Assembly: GCA_910578825.1 (NCBI GenBank)
Contig: CAJTSB010000033.1
Coordinates: 494-25,746, forward strand
Reading direction: 5' to 3'
DNA from: an uncultured Lachnospiraceae bacterium
Lineage (GTDB): Bacteria > Bacillota > Clostridia > Lachnospirales > Lachnospiraceae
Length of the DNA stretch: 25,253 nt
Part shown: one piece after another, positions 6,875 through 15,878 of the stretch
Layout of the letters: each line of letters starts with the position of its first letter
Numbering within the stretch: position 1 is the stretch's first letter
Position numbers and translations under genes: made by a program
Notes under the pieces: model-generated
Database searches by the model: none
What the model was told of the DNA's origin: nothing
Seen by the model: only the letters and a program-made list of their open reading frames with translations

Positions 6875-7689
6875 TTGCTGATTGTTCCTCCCTGTTTCAA
6901 CGTTTCATGCGCCTCTTTTACCACTTTAGACACATCCACAGAAACTCCATCATGTGCAGCGCCCTTCTTTATATATACAAGGTATTCTATATTTCCTTCC
7001 GGTCCCTTGACAGGGGAAAAGTCCAGATTGCGGATACCGAATCCCAGTTCCTGTGCAAAGGAAATTACGCTTGTGACGACTTCCTCATGCACGGCCGGAT
7101 CACGAACCACGCCCTTTTTTCCTACTTTCTCCCGCCCCGCCTCAAACTGTGGCTTAATCAGGCATACCATTTCTCCCTGCGCAGACAATAACGCCTTTGC
7201 CGCTGGAAGTATCTTTTCCAGTGAAATGAAAGACACATCCGCCGAGGCAAAGTCCAACACATCTTCCACATCGTCCGGCGTTACATAGCGGATATTCGTC
7301 TTTTCCATACAGACGACTCTTTCATCCTGGCGCAACGTCCAGGCAAACTGTCCATATCCGACGTCCACGGCATAGACTTTCTTTGCGCCATTTTGCAGCA
7401 TACAATCCGTAAATCCTCCAGTTGATGCGCCAATATCCATACAAATTTTATCGTGTAGATTGATTCCAAAACTCTGCATTGCCTTTTCCAGTTTCAGACC
7501 GCCGCGGCTTACATATTTAAGTGTATTTCCCCGGACTTCAATCTCAGATTTAACGTCAAAAGAGCTGCCGGCCTTATCTTCCCGCTGACCGGATACAAAT
7601 ACGTTTCCCTCCATAATCATCGTCTTCGCCTTTTCCCGGGAGGGAGCCAGCCCACGCTGCACCAGCAGCACATCCAAACGTTCTTTCAT
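6871..7689 (-). CDS. tlyA: TlyA family rRNA 2'-O-methyltransferase
   Basis: TlyA proteins methylate ribose 2'-OH groups in 16S and 23S rRNA; in mycobacteria this confers capreomycin sensitivity. The 272-residue product has an N-terminal S4 RNA-binding domain (about residues 1-62, starting MKERLDVLLVQRGLAPSREK). A FtsJ-like SAM methyltransferase follows, with DIGASTGGFTDCMLQNGAKKVYAVDVG and the later CLIKPQFEAGRE motif. It overlaps dxs by four bases upstream and nadK by four bases downstream. The precise modified sites in this organism are not visible from sequence. Confidence 0.95.
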   Translation of the reverse strand: MKERLDVLLVQRGLAPSREKAKTMIMEGNVFVSGQREDKAGSSFDVKSEIEVRGNTLKYVSRGGLKLEKAMQSFGINLHDKICMDIGASTGGFTDCMLQNGAKKVYAVDVGYGQFAWTLRQDERVVCMEKTNIRYVTPDDVEDVLDFASADVSFISLEKILPAAKALLSAQGEMVCLIKPQFEAGREKVGKKGVVRDPAVHEEVVTSVISFAQELGFGIRNLDFSPVKGPEGNIEYLVYIKKGAAHDGVSVDVSKVVKEAHETLKQGGTISK

Positions 7690-9566
7690 GTAATAACCTT
7701 TCTTTTATATGCAGCCACAATCCGTTTCACCACAGATTCCGCGTCCAGACCAAGTTCCTTTTTCAGAATATTGACATTTCCATGTTCCACATAAGCGTCC
7801 GGCACCGCAACATTCTCAATCTTCGGCATTTGCTCCGCATGATTTTCATTAAAATACTGCGCAACATGTTCTCCAAAACCGCCGCTTTTAACATTCTCTT
7901 CCATTGTCACAAAGAAATCATGATTTTCCAAAAGTTCCTCGAGAAGTTCTGTATCCAGCGGTTTCACAAAACGAACGTTTATTAGGGAACAAAAATATCC
8001 CATGGATTTGAGCATTTCATACACCTGCCTGGCAGTCTCCACCATGCTCCCCACGGCAAGCAACGCAATCTCCTGCTCCCGATAAATCGTCTCACTCTTT
8101 CCGTAAACAATCTTCTCCCGAAATTCCTTCCATCCATCGTACGCCTTTCCCCTGGGGTAACGGATGGCAATCGGATGTCCAAAATTGACGGCAAACTTCA
8201 TCATATCGGAAAGCTCCCACTTGTTCTTGGGCGCCAAAATACTCATATTGGGTATGGTAGACAGATAAGACAAATCAAAAATACCCTGATGCGTCTCTCC
8301 ATCGCTGCCCACAATGCCTGCACGGTCAATGGCAAATACCACCGGTAAATCCTGAATGCAGACGTCATGAAGAATCTGGTCGTAAGCGCGCTGTAAAAAG
8401 GAAGAATAAACCGCCACCACCGGTTTCAGTCCTGCCGCCGCCAACCCGGCTGCAAAAGTCACTGCATGTCCTTCGGCAATCCCCACGTCAAAAAATCGCT
8501 CCGGAAACATATTGTGAAACCGTTTCAATCCGGTTCCGTCCTTCATCGCCGCTGTAATCGCCACAACCTTCTCATCACGGTCTCCCAGCTTACGCATCAC
8601 CGTCGAAAAAATATCCGTATAATTTGCAGTTGTCCTCTTCTTTGACGGAAGTCCGGTCTCAATCTCAAACGGCTCCGCTCCATGAAAGCGTGCCGGATGG
8701 CGTTCTGCCGGAAGATAGCCTTTTCCTTTCTTCGTCAGAACATGGACGATGACAGCGCCATTGACCTTAGCTGCCTCCCGGAACGTCCGCACCATTGCGC
8801 CGATATTATGACCGTCTACCGGACCCAGATATGTGATTCCCATATTCTCAAACAGCATTCCCGGTATGACAAGCTGCTTAATTCCGCTCTTCGTACGCCG
8901 AATCCGCGTTACAATACGTTCGCCTACGACCGGAATCTTATTCAGAGAGTTTGCTACCCCCTCCTTCAATCCCTGGTATGCATCCGCAGTCCGCAAATTC
9001 CCTAAATGTCTGGAAAAACCTCCTACGTTCTCGGAAATGGACATGTTGTTGTCATTCAACACAATGATAAAGTTTGTCTTCAGGCGCGAGGCGTTATTCA
9101 AGGCCTCATACGCCATTCCACCCGTCATTGCCCCGTCTCCAATCACGGAAATGACTTTATAAGAGCCACCCGTAATTTCCCTTGCCTCCGCATATCCCAA
9201 TCCTGCTGATATGGAGGTGGAGCTGTGCCCTGTATCGAAACAGTCACAGGCGCTTTCCCCTCGCTTGGGAAACCCGCTCATGCCCCCATATTTTCGCAAA
9301 TGTTCAAATCCCTCCCGTCTTCCAGTAAGGATTTTGTGGGTATAAGACTGGTGTCCCACATCCCAGACAATCTTATCCTTCGGTAACTGAAACACCAGAT
9401 GCAACGCCATTGTCAACTCTACGGTTCCCAGATTTGACGCCAGATGCCCGCCGTTTTCTGAAATTTTCTCAATCAGAAACTCACGGATTTCTTCTGCCAG
9501 TTCCGGCAACTGATCCCTGTCCAGTTTCTTAATATCATTGGGAGCTTTTATCATATCCATTACCAT
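7686..9566 (-). CDS. dxs: 1-deoxy-D-xylulose-5-phosphate synthase
   Basis: Dxs joins pyruvate and glyceraldehyde 3-phosphate with thiamine diphosphate, the first step of the MEP isoprenoid pathway. The 626-residue product has GGHLASNLGTVELT near the start, the cofactor motif GDGAMTGGMAYEALNNA, DLPVVFAIDRAGIVGSDGETHQG, and the C-terminal transketolase domain. The ATG at 9566 is used because GAGAGG lies 8 bases upstream. An in-frame TTG seven codons earlier would overlap the ispA stop and lacks a site. It directly follows ispA, so early and later isoprenoid steps are made together. Confidence 0.97.
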   Translation of the reverse strand: MVMDMIKAPNDIKKLDRDQLPELAEEIREFLIEKISENGGHLASNLGTVELTMALHLVFQLPKDKIVWDVGHQSYTHKILTGRREGFEHLRKYGGMSGFPKRGESACDCFDTGHSSTSISAGLGYAEAREITGGSYKVISVIGDGAMTGGMAYEALNNASRLKTNFIIVLNDNNMSISENVGGFSRHLGNLRTADAYQGLKEGVANSLNKIPVVGERIVTRIRRTKSGIKQLVIPGMLFENMGITYLGPVDGHNIGAMVRTFREAAKVNGAVIVHVLTKKGKGYLPAERHPARFHGAEPFEIETGLPSKKRTTANYTDIFSTVMRKLGDRDEKVVAITAAMKDGTGLKRFHNMFPERFFDVGIAEGHAVTFAAGLAAAGLKPVVAVYSSFLQRAYDQILHDVCIQDLPVVFAIDRAGIVGSDGETHQGIFDLSYLSTIPNMSILAPKNKWELSDMMKFAVNFGHPIAIRYPRGKAYDGWKEFREKIVYGKSETIYREQEIALLAVGSMVETARQVYEMLKSMGYFCSLINVRFVKPLDTELLEELLENHDFFVTMEENVKSGGFGEHVAQYFNENHAEQMPKIENVAVPDAYVEHGNVNILKKELGLDAESVVKRIVAAYKRKVIT

Positions 9567-9583
9567 AGGATTATCCTCTCTTG

Positions 9584-10477
9584 TCAACTCTTTCTATGAA
9601 TCAAATCCAGCATGAGACGGGTGAGAAATTCATTTTTCACTACCAGTGCGTCCATCAACGCCACACTGTGCCCGGACAGTCGTTCCACATCCTGCCTGGC
9701 CCGCTCAACGCCAAACAAAGTTACCCAGGTAGTCTTGTGATTTTTCTCATCACTGCCCACCGGTTTGCCAAGTTTCTCTGTTGTACTGACAACGTCTAAA
9801 ATATCATCCTGTATCTGAAAGGCAAGTCCCAGCTCGCCTGCCGCCTGCTCCACCTGCTTTTGCTCGCTTAAAGTTGCTCCGGCAAGAATTGCCCCGATCA
9901 TCATCGAAGACTCCAAAAGCGCCCCGGTCTTGAGATGATAGATAAATGTAAGCGTCTCTTCTGTCACCGGCTTTCCTTCCGATTCCACGTCCACACACTG
10001 TCCGCCCAGCATTCCATGAATTCCGGCTTTCGCCGCCAGCACAGACAACGCTTTTCCCACCTGCACGTTTCCCGGCTCAAGTTCAAAGGCTTTCGCCGCC
10101 GTCTCAAACGCGTAATTCAGCAAACCGTCTCCGGCAAGAATTCCCATTGCCTCTCCATACTGCGCATGTGTCGTCTTCTTGCCTCTACGGTATTCGTCAT
10201 TGTCCATAGCCGGAAGGTCGTCATGCACAAGCGAATACGTATGTATCATCTCAATTGCCGCCATAAATGGCTCGATTACCTCAGACCTTCCGCCAAACAT
10301 CCGGTAGGTCTCATGCATCAACAAGGGGCGCAGCCGTTTGCCCCCAGCCTGCACACTGTAATTCATGGCCTCAATCACGGTCTTCTGTCTGCCCTCTTCC
10401 TTCGGCAGATATTTCTCAATGATTGCCTGAACCTGCCCAATGCGCGCTGCCATCTCTTCCTTAAAATCCTTATTCAT
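9584..10477 (-). CDS. ispA: Farnesyl/geranylgeranyl diphosphate synthase (short-chain prenyl transferase)
   Basis: This enzyme condenses isopentenyl diphosphate with allylic diphosphates to make C15 (perhaps C20) prenyl chains for undecaprenyl carriers and quinones. Of 297 residues, both aspartate-rich Mg-binding motifs are visible: DDLPAMDND (first, followed by RRGKKTTH) and DDILD (second, in FQIQDDILDVV). The AGGKRLRP substrate motif is also present. The start at 10477 has GGAGG 6-7 bases upstream and overlaps the end of xseB by eight bases. Chain length cannot be fixed from these motifs alone. Confidence 0.95.
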   Translation of the reverse strand: MNKDFKEEMAARIGQVQAIIEKYLPKEEGRQKTVIEAMNYSVQAGGKRLRPLLMHETYRMFGGRSEVIEPFMAAIEMIHTYSLVHDDLPAMDNDEYRRGKKTTHAQYGEAMGILAGDGLLNYAFETAAKAFELEPGNVQVGKALSVLAAKAGIHGMLGGQCVDVESEGKPVTEETLTFIYHLKTGALLESSMMIGAILAGATLSEQKQVEQAAGELGLAFQIQDDILDVVSTTEKLGKPVGSDEKNHKTTWVTLFGVERARQDVERLSGHSVALMDALVVKNEFLTRLMLDLIHRKS

Positions 10478-10694
10478 CAAATGCCTCCAGTTCTCCCTGC
10501 TGATTGAGCAGGAGCATTTTCTTTTCTACGCCGTCAATCTTTTCATTGCAGAGTTTCAGCTTGCGGATTCCCCTCTCATAAAGGGAAAATGATTCCTCCA
10601 ACGTCACTTCGCGTTCCTGCATTTTCTCTATAATAGACGAAAGCTCCTGAAACATATCCTCCAGGGAAACTTCCTGTTTCTCTTCTTTCTCCAT
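10470..10694 (-). CDS. xseB: Exodeoxyribonuclease VII small subunit
   Basis: XseB is a small helical subunit that binds several-fold around XseA to form exonuclease VII, which degrades single-stranded DNA. The 74-residue product shows the family pattern SLEDMFQELSSIIEKM..., then VTLEESFSLYERGIRKLKLCNEKI. The ATG at 10694 is chosen because AAGGAG lies 9 bases upstream; an ATG six codons earlier has no site. It sits between xseA and ispA as in most Firmicutes. Confidence 0.93.
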   Translation of the reverse strand: MEKEEKQEVSLEDMFQELSSIIEKMQEREVTLEESFSLYERGIRKLKLCNEKIDGVEKKMLLLNQQGELEAFDE

Positions 10695-10753
10695 GATTGC
10701 TGTCTCCTTCATTTCTGTACTGCATAAGAAACGCCGGGTAACCTAAGACATCC

Positions 10754-11962
10754 TTAAGTCATATCCCTCCATAGGTCAAGGACTTCAACCCTGGCTCTGC
10801 CGTTTCGCATATGAATATTCAAATAATCTCCCACATTCAGCCTGTCCACATCCCGCACGCCCCTGCCATCCTCATCGGATATAAAAGCATATCCCTGGCT
10901 CAATTTTCTGGCCGGAGAAAGCGCATCCAATTTACCAGCGTATACCTCCAGTTCATGTTTGGCTGCAGTAAGGCGCTGCTGCATCAAAAGCTCCAGCCGT
11001 TCCGCGAAGTCTGCCGTCATCTGGCGTTTTTCATTGATCTGGTTTGCAGGACTTGCCCATTGAAAGTTTCTCTGAAACTGTTCCAACATTTCCCGACAAC
11101 GCTCCAGTTTTTCACTCATTCTGCGGTTCAATTCCATCTGCACGGTCAAAAACTTTGCCTGAACCTCACGGATGTCAAAGACCGCAAGCTCCGCTGCCGC
11201 GGAAGGGGTAGGTGCGCGCAAATCCGCTACATAATCGGCAATCGTAACATCTGTCTCGTGTCCCACCGCCGAGATGATCGGCACCGAACATTCAAAAATA
11301 GCACGTGCCACAATCTCTTCATTGAACGCCCACAAATCCTCCATAGAGCCGCCGCCCCTGCCGACAATCATCACATCCACGCCGAGTCTTTCCAGGGCAT
11401 GGATTCCATTAACAATGCTTGCCGCCGCTCCTTCTCCCTGCACGAGTGCAGGATAAAGAATTGTCTGCACATAAGGATTCCTGCGGCTGCTGATATTCTG
11501 AATATCACGGATTGCCGCCCCGGTTGGCGCTGTCACAATCCCCAATGTCTTAATATATCCGGGAATGGGCTGTTTGTATTCCTCCGCAAACATCCCCATT
11601 TCCTCCAACTCCTGTTTCAATGCCTCAAAACGCTGGTACAAAAGCCCCGCGCCATCCAGTATGATTTCTTTGGCGTAAAGCTGATATTTGCCATCTCGTT
11701 CATAGACCGATATGGAACCCAGTACAATCACATTGTCCCCATTTTTCATACGAAACGAAAGACCTGCCCGGCTGCCTGCAAACAGGACTGCCTGCAGCGC
11801 GCCTGTCTCGTCTTTGAGCGTAAAATAAATATGCCCCGACGTATGGTATTTGCAGTTTGAGACTTCACCCTTCACATAGATGCGGTTCATCATGAAATCC
11901 TGGGTAAACATATTCTTAATATAGGAATTAACCTGTCCCACGGTATATACATTCTTTGTCAT
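10754..11962 (-). CDS. xseA: Exodeoxyribonuclease VII large subunit
   Basis: This is the catalytic subunit of exonuclease VII. The 402-residue product has an N-terminal OB-fold (about 5-100, with GEVSNCKYHTSGHIYFTLKD) and the catalytic domain with the GRGGGSMEDLWAFN and GHETDVTIADYVADLRAPTPS motifs. A coiled region precedes the short C-terminal segment. It is somewhat shorter than the Escherichia coli subunit (456), which is common in Clostridia. Its ATG overlaps the nusB stop by four bases. xseB follows after a 59-base gap, wider than the other junctions in the operon. Confidence 0.97.
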   Translation of the reverse strand: MTKNVYTVGQVNSYIKNMFTQDFMMNRIYVKGEVSNCKYHTSGHIYFTLKDETGALQAVLFAGSRAGLSFRMKNGDNVIVLGSISVYERDGKYQLYAKEIILDGAGLLYQRFEALKQELEEMGMFAEEYKQPIPGYIKTLGIVTAPTGAAIRDIQNISSRRNPYVQTILYPALVQGEGAAASIVNGIHALERLGVDVMIVGRGGGSMEDLWAFNEEIVARAIFECSVPIISAVGHETDVTIADYVADLRAPTPSAAAELAVFDIREVQAKFLTVQMELNRRMSEKLERCREMLEQFQRNFQWASPANQINEKRQMTADFAERLELLMQQRLTAAKHELEVYAGKLDALSPARKLSQGYAFISDEDGRGVRDVDRLNVGDYLNIHMRNGRARVEVLDLWRDMT

Positions 11963-12354
11963 ACTAATTTTGCAAGAATTCCATTGACAAAAGACGACGA
12001 ATCATCCGTGCCGTAGCTCTTTGCCAGCTCTACCGCCTCGTTAATCGCCACTCCTGCCGGAACATCCTCCTCAAATTTCATCTCGTACACGGCAAGCCGG
12101 ATTAAGGTCAAATCCACCCTGCCCATACGGCTGGTCTTCCAGCCCTGCGCCACCTCATTGACCATCGCGTCAATCTCTGCAAGATGCTCTAAAATGTCTT
12201 CGTATTTGCGCCTGATATACGCAGTGTCTTTATTTTCTTCCTGCCCCAGCTCTTCCAAAAATAGCTGACGCTGCTCCATAAGTTCGTCTTTCTCATAAAA
12301 TTCTGTACGAAATAACAATTTAAAAATCTGTTCCCTGATCTCCCTGCGGCTCAT
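11959..12354 (-). CDS. nusB: Transcription antitermination factor NusB
   Basis: NusB binds boxA RNA together with NusE (ribosomal protein S10) in rRNA antitermination. The 131-residue all-helical product begins MSRREIREQIFKLLFRTEFY and ends with the conserved FVNGILAKLV. The family segments RMGRVDLTLIRLAVYEM and VAINEAVELAKSYG are present. AGGAGG lies just upstream of the ATG. It is the first gene of the packed operon running to spoIVB and is separated from the Asp23 gene by a terminator. Confidence 0.97.
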   Translation of the reverse strand: MSRREIREQIFKLLFRTEFYEKDELMEQRQLFLEELGQEENKDTAYIRRKYEDILEHLAEIDAMVNEVAQGWKTSRMGRVDLTLIRLAVYEMKFEEDVPAGVAINEAVELAKSYGTDDSSSFVNGILAKLV

Positions 12355-12387
12355 GCTGCCTCCTTATTTCAATTGTATTTACTTAAA

Positions 12388-12410
12388 AAGGGTGTCCTAA
12401 AGACACCCTT
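12388..12410 (-). terminator. Intrinsic terminator between the Asp23-family gene and nusB
   Basis: AAGGGTGTC pairs with GACACCCTT around a 5-base loop, a 9-bp perfect stem. On the minus strand it is followed by TTT within CCCTTTTTAAG. It lies 31 bases after the Asp23-family stop and 33 bases before nusB. It may be partly read through, since I see only a weak promoter candidate for nusB. Confidence 0.8.
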
Positions 12411-12440
12411 ATTTGCTTTCGTCTTTACTTTTAAATGTTC

Positions 12441-12818
12441 CTATTTGCGCTTTTGTGTATTCACGCCGGCAATACGCACATTGATATTGCTCACTTCCAG
12501 CCCGGTCATGTTCTCAATGGCAGATTTCACTCTTTCCTGAACCTTTAAAGAAACCTCGGGAATAGCATAACCAAAACAAATATTTAACGCTACGTCTACC
12601 TTAACCACCGTTCCCTGGACGTCCACCTTAATTCCCTTGGATAAATTCTTCATGCCCAGCTTGCTGACCAGTTCATTGGTAATATTACCCGCCATGGAAC
12701 TTACGCCTTCTACCTCTGTTGCGGCAAGCCCTGCAATGATGGCAACCACTTCGTCCGCAATCCGTACCTCTCCGAGATTATCATCTTTTATCATATATGC
12801 TTTCCTGTCTTCTGCCAT
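12441..12818 (-). CDS. Asp23/Gls24 family envelope stress protein
   Basis: Asp23/Gls24 proteins are small abundant Firmicute proteins tied to cell-envelope stress; the clostridial copy before nusB is widespread (YqhY type in Bacillus). The 125-residue product contains the family core GEVRIADEVVAIIAGLAATEVEGVS, then VKVDVALNICFGYAIPEVS and the C-terminal VNIRIAGV-like segment. AGGAGG lies 7 bases before the ATG. In Bacillus, YqhY sits next to accBC and is linked to fatty acid synthesis control. Here the neighbours are metA and nusB, so that link is not supported locally. Confidence 0.93.
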   Translation of the reverse strand: MAEDRKAYMIKDDNLGEVRIADEVVAIIAGLAATEVEGVSSMAGNITNELVSKLGMKNLSKGIKVDVQGTVVKVDVALNICFGYAIPEVSLKVQERVKSAIENMTGLEVSNINVRIAGVNTQKRK

Positions 12819-12849
12819 GATTACGCCTCCTAAAATTATTCATTTTATT

Positions 12850-12877
12850 ATTATAGCAGAATATCCATTTTTTGCAA
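12850..12877 (-). promoter_or_regulatory. Extended -10 promoter for the Asp23-family gene
   Basis: TTGCAA (12877-12872), a 16-base spacer and TATAAT (12855-12850) preceded by TG at the extended -10 position. An imperfect inverted repeat (AGAATACC and GGATATTCT) brackets the -35 and spacer and could be a repressor site. Confidence 0.75.
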
Positions 12878-12889
12878 AGGTATTCTGAC

Positions 12890-13822
12890 TTATTTCCCAA
12901 CAATCTCCCCGGTGTTGATATATTCATACGGCGTTGCCTGATATACGTAATAATTGAGCCAGTTGGAATAAAGCGTATTTGCATGGGCGCGCCACTGCAG
13001 ATTGGGGCGGATCGTGCAGTCATCCGCCACATAATAATTTTTCGGCATCTGAATCTCAAGCCCTTTCTCCTTATCCCTCATATATTCCGTATGTAAGGTA
13101 ATCCGATCGTATTCCGGGTGTCCCATCACGAAAATCTTCTTTCCGGTATTATCCATCAAAAGGAAAACGCCTGCCTCCTCGGATTCTGCCAGAATCGTAA
13201 GCTCTGGCACCTTCTCGATATCCTCCTTGCGAACTTCCGTATGTCTCGAATGCGGGGCAAGAAAATAATCGTCAAATCCCCGCACCAGCGGAACTTTTCG
13301 GTTGCTGACCTTATGTTCAAAAAGTCCGAACATCTTCTCACCCAGCTTATGCTTGGGAATCTGATAGTGATAATAAAGCCCTGCCTGCGCGCCCCAGCAA
13401 AGATGCAGCGTAGAGGTCACATTCGTCTTCGTCCACGCGCAGATACGCTCAAATTCCTCCCAGTAATCGACTTCTTCATATTCCATTTGTTCCACCGGAG
13501 CCCCGGTAATGATAAATCCGTCAAATTTACGATTCTTAATCTCATCAAACGTATTGTAAAATTTATTCAGGTGGCTGCTGCTTGTGTTACGCGATTCATG
13601 GCTGCTCACCACCACAAAAGTCACGTCCACCTGCAAAGGCGTATTGGACAGCTCACGCAAAATCTGAAGCTCTGTATCTTCTTTTAAAGGCATCAGATTC
13701 AGGATTCCCACCTCAATCGGACGGATGTCCTGATGCATCGCCCGGTTCTCATCCATTGTAAATACATTCTCTCGTTCCAGTTTTTCCCTCGCCGGTAATC
13801 CGCTTTGCACTTTGATTGGCAT
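12890..13822 (-). CDS. metA: Homoserine O-acetyltransferase (MetA type)
   Basis: MetA acylates homoserine, the committed step of methionine synthesis. The 310-residue product has nucleophile C142 (LHLCWGAQAG) and catalytic H235 and E237 (MGHPEYDR). Residue 111 is glutamate in TGAPVEQMEYEEVDYW. Published work on this family ties E111 to acetyl-CoA use and glycine there to succinyl-CoA use, so this one should be an acetyltransferase despite its frequent annotation as succinyltransferase. An AAGGA site precedes the ATG. It follows ligA after 29 bases with no room for an S-box or other methionine riboswitch, so control must come from further upstream or be absent. Confidence 0.96.
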   Translation of the reverse strand: MPIKVQSGLPAREKLERENVFTMDENRAMHQDIRPIEVGILNLMPLKEDTELQILRELSNTPLQVDVTFVVVSSHESRNTSSSHLNKFYNTFDEIKNRKFDGFIITGAPVEQMEYEEVDYWEEFERICAWTKTNVTSTLHLCWGAQAGLYYHYQIPKHKLGEKMFGLFEHKVSNRKVPLVRGFDDYFLAPHSRHTEVRKEDIEKVPELTILAESEEAGVFLLMDNTGKKIFVMGHPEYDRITLHTEYMRDKEKGLEIQMPKNYYVADDCTIRPNLQWRAHANTLYSNWLNYYVYQATPYEYINTGEIVGK

Positions 13823-13851
13823 AAGTCATTCCTTCTTTCTTTTACAATTTG

Positions 13852-15852
13852 TTATTTCAGCATTCCCAACAGCTCTTCCTCGGAAATCACCTGAATCCCA
13901 AGTTCCTGCGCTTTGGCAAGCTTGCTGCCTGCGTTCTCGCCCGCCAAAACCACCGACGTCTTCTTAGAAACAGAACCCGACACCTTGCCGCCCTGCGCCT
14001 CGATCATTGCCGCTGCTTCCTTTCGCCCCAGCGTTGGAAGGGTGCCGGTAATCACAAACGTCATATTTTCAAACCTGTTTCCCACAGGCTGCTCCTTTGA
14101 CTGCATATTAACGCCATACGTTTTCATGCGCTCTATTATCTTGCGGTTTTCCTCTTTTGCAAAGAAATCCAGGATACATCCTGCGCTCACCTCTCCGATA
14201 TCATTGACGCTTTGCAAAGATTCACTGTCCGCCTGCATCAAAGCGTCAATGGATTGAAACTGTCTCAAAATTACCCTGGCTGCCGCTTTTCCCACATTGG
14301 GAATTCCGAACCCCGTCAAAAGACGGCTGGCGTCATTTTCCTTGGACTTCTCAATCGCGTCAAGCAATTTATCGGTATTTTTCTCTTTTCCAATGATTCC
14401 CTGTTCAATTAAGGCTTCCCTATGCTCCCGCAACGTATAGATGTCCGCCACATTTTCGAGGTATCCCAGGCGTACCAGCTCCTCCACATACACCGTCCCA
14501 AATCCTTTGATATCCATGGCGTCCCGTCCCACAAAATTGATGATATGACGCTCTAACTGCGCCGGACAATTGGGAGACGTGCATTTGATATCTGCCGTAT
14601 CTTTCTCCCTCTGTGTCTTTGCACCGCACACCGGACAAAACTCCGGCAGACAATAAGGTTTCGTGCCCTCAGGGCGTTTTTCCTTCAATACTCTGCGCAC
14701 TTTGGGGATGATTTCACCTGATTTATAGACCTGAATCCTGTCACCGATGCGAATATCCAGTTCATCTATAAAGTCCTGATTGTGCAGCGTCGCCCTTGAC
14801 ACGCTCGTTCCACACAGACGCACCGGTTCAAAAATAGCCGTCGGTGTAATCCTTCCCGTCCGTCCTACCGATAACTCAATGTCTAAGAGCGTCGTTTCCT
14901 TTTCCTCTGGCGGATATTTATATGCGACTGCCCAGCGCGGCACTTTCGAAGTTGCGCCCAAGCGCTCCCTGTCGGCAAAAGAATTCAGCTTGACGACTGC
15001 GCCGTCGATATCATATCCTAGCGTTCCCCGGTCATCGCCAATGGCGCAGATGGCGTCCCAGACTTCCTCTTTTGTCCGGCAGACGCGGTAGCCCTCAATG
15101 ACTGGAATTTTATTTTTTTTCAAATACTCGTATCCCTGTGTATGGGTCTCAAGTTCCATCCCCCGTATCTGCTGGATGTTAAACACGAACATGGACAGTC
15201 CGCGCTCTTTCGTAACCTTGCTGTCTAACTGGCGCAACGTCCCGGCCGCACAGTTTCTTGGATTGGCAAACGGTTTCTTCCCATTTAATTCCTGAACCTC
15301 ATTCACACGCGCAAAATCTTCATTTTTCATATAGACTTCTCCGCGGATTTCCAGGTAATCCACAGGCTCTTTTAATTTCTTCTTTACATCCGGAATCACT
15401 CTGGCATTGGCTGTCACATCCTCGCCAAATGTAACCCCGTCTCCACGTGTCAGTGCCAGCGACAATTCCCCCTGTTCATAGCGAAGAGCCATCGACAACC
15501 CGTCAATCTTTTTTTCTACCACAAATTCCGGCTCGTCCAGCTGCTGTCTCATCTCCTCCACAAATGTTTCCACTTCCTCTCTGGAAAACACATCCTGAAG
15601 ACTCAACATGGGAACATTGTGGCGCACCAACACCCCGGCCTCGCGTTTTGCCGTACCCCCGACTTTCTGAGTCGGAGAATCCTCAGACACAAGCTCCGGA
15701 AAATCCTCTTCTAATTTTTTTAACTCCTGCATTTTCATATCATATTCATAATCGCTGATTTCAGGATTATCCTGATTATAATAACGCTCAATATGATATT
15801 CCAGCTCTTGTTTCAACTCCTTGATTCTCGCCTCTGCCTGATTTCTATCCAT
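13852..15852 (-). CDS. ligA: NAD-dependent DNA ligase
   Basis: LigA seals nicks in replication and repair using NAD. The 666-residue product has the adenylation lysine K115 in KIDG, identical in position to Escherichia coli. It also has an OB-fold, a four-cysteine zinc finger (CPVCG...CTSPNC), helix-hairpin-helix repeats and a C-terminal BRCT domain (about 588-666, VITGTLPTLGRKEAAAMI). The ATG at 15852 has AAAGGG 7 bases upstream and gives the standard N-terminus. An upstream ATG at 15879, overlapping the rluF stop, has no ribosome binding site. Its neighbours rluF and metA are unrelated in function. Confidence 0.97.
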   Translation of the reverse strand: MDRNQAEARIKELKQELEYHIERYYNQDNPEISDYEYDMKMQELKKLEEDFPELVSEDSPTQKVGGTAKREAGVLVRHNVPMLSLQDVFSREEVETFVEEMRQQLDEPEFVVEKKIDGLSMALRYEQGELSLALTRGDGVTFGEDVTANARVIPDVKKKLKEPVDYLEIRGEVYMKNEDFARVNEVQELNGKKPFANPRNCAAGTLRQLDSKVTKERGLSMFVFNIQQIRGMELETHTQGYEYLKKNKIPVIEGYRVCRTKEEVWDAICAIGDDRGTLGYDIDGAVVKLNSFADRERLGATSKVPRWAVAYKYPPEEKETTLLDIELSVGRTGRITPTAIFEPVRLCGTSVSRATLHNQDFIDELDIRIGDRIQVYKSGEIIPKVRRVLKEKRPEGTKPYCLPEFCPVCGAKTQREKDTADIKCTSPNCPAQLERHIINFVGRDAMDIKGFGTVYVEELVRLGYLENVADIYTLREHREALIEQGIIGKEKNTDKLLDAIEKSKENDASRLLTGFGIPNVGKAAARVILRQFQSIDALMQADSESLQSVNDIGEVSAGCILDFFAKEENRKIIERMKTYGVNMQSKEQPVGNRFENMTFVITGTLPTLGRKEAAAMIEAQGGKVSGSVSKKTSVVLAGENAGSKLAKAQELGIQVISEEELLGMLK

Positions 15853-15878
15853 ATCTTGCCCTTTCTCGTCCTTACCCA

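Noticed and set aside
10811..11860. A 349-codon plus-strand open frame opposite xseA
   Set aside because: It is rich in Cys, His and Ile, has no ribosome binding site, and lies entirely antisense to a clear xseA; its length reflects codon bias of the real gene.
13823..13851. S-box/SAM riboswitch before metA
   Set aside because: The gap to ligA is only 29 bases, too short for any such element.
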